Assembly (NCBI RefSeq): GCF_019656655.1 | Contig: NZ_BPMV01000001.1 | Location: 2,852,001-2,916,000 of the forward strand | Length of the DNA stretch: 64,000 nucleotides | Direction: 5' to 3' | Source of the DNA: Tsukamurella sp. TY48 | GTDB lineage: Bacteria; Actinomycetota; Actinomycetes; Mycobacteriales; Mycobacteriaceae | Shown here: piece by piece, positions 63,540-64,000 of the stretch | Position numbering within the stretch: the first letter of the stretch is position 1 | How the letters are laid out: each line of letters begins with the position of its first letter | Program-made: the position numbers and the translations under genes | The notes under the pieces: generated by a model | Databases searched by the model: none | Told to the model about the DNA's origin: nothing | What the model saw: only the letters and a program-made list of their open reading frames with translations

Positions 63540-64000
63540 ATGACGAATCTGGGCAGTCTCGGAATCTGGCGCGCGTCCACGCAGGTGGACGGTGCCTTCG
63601 CGGCGAAGGCGGAGGGGCTCGGTTACGGCGCGGTGTGGCTGGGCGGCTCCCCGGGCGGCGACCTCGCGATCGCCGACGAGCTGCTCGAGGCCACCGAGAC
63701 GCTGCAGGTGGCCACCGGCATCCTCAACATCTGGCAGGACACCCCCGCCTCGGCGGCGAAGGCCTTCCACCGGATCGAGCAGGCCCACCCGGGCCGGTTC
63801 CTGCTCGGGATCGGTGCCGGGCACCGTGAGGCGACCGCCGAGTACCGCTCCCCCTACCAGGCACTCGTCGACTATCTGGACGCACTCGCGGCCGAGGGCG
63901 TCCCGTCCGACCGGATCGTGCTCGCCGCGTTGGGGCCGAAGGTCCTCAGGCTCGCCGCCGATCGGACCGCCGGTGCGCATCCGTACCTGACGACGCCGGA
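63540..64000 (+). CDS. LLM-class F420-dependent oxidoreductase, truncated by the window end
   Basis: From ATG 63540 the frame runs open to the window edge, at least 153 residues. The pattern GSLGIWRASTQVD, GYGAVWLGGSPGGDLAIADELLEAT, ATGILNIWQD and HPGRFLLGIGAGHREAT is that of the F420-dependent luciferase-like family typified by MSMEG_4141. F420 is reduced or oxidised in these enzymes. The C-terminal half is not in this window. Confidence 0.88.
   Translation, partial: MTNLGSLGIWRASTQVDGAFAAKAEGLGYGAVWLGGSPGGDLAIADELLEATETLQVATGILNIWQDTPASAAKAFHRIEQAHPGRFLLGIGAGHREATAEYRSPYQALVDYLDALAAEGVPSDRIVLAALGPKVLRLAADRTAGAHPYLTTP

Overview
The window is a high-GC actinobacterial chromosome segment with dense genes, many ATGA/GTGA/TGATG start-stop overlaps and many leaderless-type promoters. 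MspA-type mycolate porins, an actinobacterial protein O-mannosyltransferase, RpfB and SepX/GlpR place it in the Mycobacteriales. Gene order follows the Mycobacterium tuberculosis stretch Rv0981 (mprA) to Rv1015c (rplY) with insertions. The porin cluster and general character make a Tsukamurella-like organism my best guess; Gordonia or a relative cannot be excluded from sequence alone.

1-5.2 kb: TRIC-type channel, then the envelope-stress operon mprA-mprB-pepD-moaB2 plus a small conserved gene. 5.2-11.5 kb: the main accessory region, with five MspA-family porin genes of two types in the order A1-B1-(TPETK-repeat secreted protein)-A2-B2-B3. A1 and A2 share a perfectly identical mature coding tract of about 558 bp. 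11.5-22 kb: mscL, a PrsW-like protease, a SAF protein, a thioesterase, a zinc-ribbon protein, a TetR regulator, a DUF559-type endonuclease gene bracketed by two matched palindromic elements, the folate cyclo-ligase, then galU-moeA/glp-rimJ-sepX and tRNA-Ala(CGC).

22-32.9 kb: small membrane and regulator genes (HxlR/DoxX/NmrA-like), an acyltransferase, two tandem Pro/Gly/Gln-rich membrane proteins, an azlC-azlD-hydrolase operon divergent from an Lrp-kinase-dialkylglycine decarboxylase operon, and a TetR-like gene carrying related palindromes upstream and inside its 3' end. 32.9-40.6 kb: a complete kdpFABCDE potassium-uptake operon, including the 29-codon kdpF. 40.6-54.8 kb: MFS transporter, pmt, rsmI, pabB, metG, two paralogous lipoproteins, tatD, rpfB, ksgA, ispE. 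54.8-64 kb: ABC-F ATPase, a 3-hydroxyisobutyryl-CoA hydrolase-like enzyme, MarR with a DUF6790-like protein and LysE exporter, RF3, a GNAT, pth, rplY, an EphG-like protein and a truncated F420-dependent oxidoreductase.

Most genes are core envelope, translation and cofactor functions. The unusual parts are the porin cluster with its gene conversion and repeat protein, the endonuclease gene between palindromic elements, and the TetR-like gene with paired palindromes. No IS element, CRISPR array, rRNA or prophage was seen.
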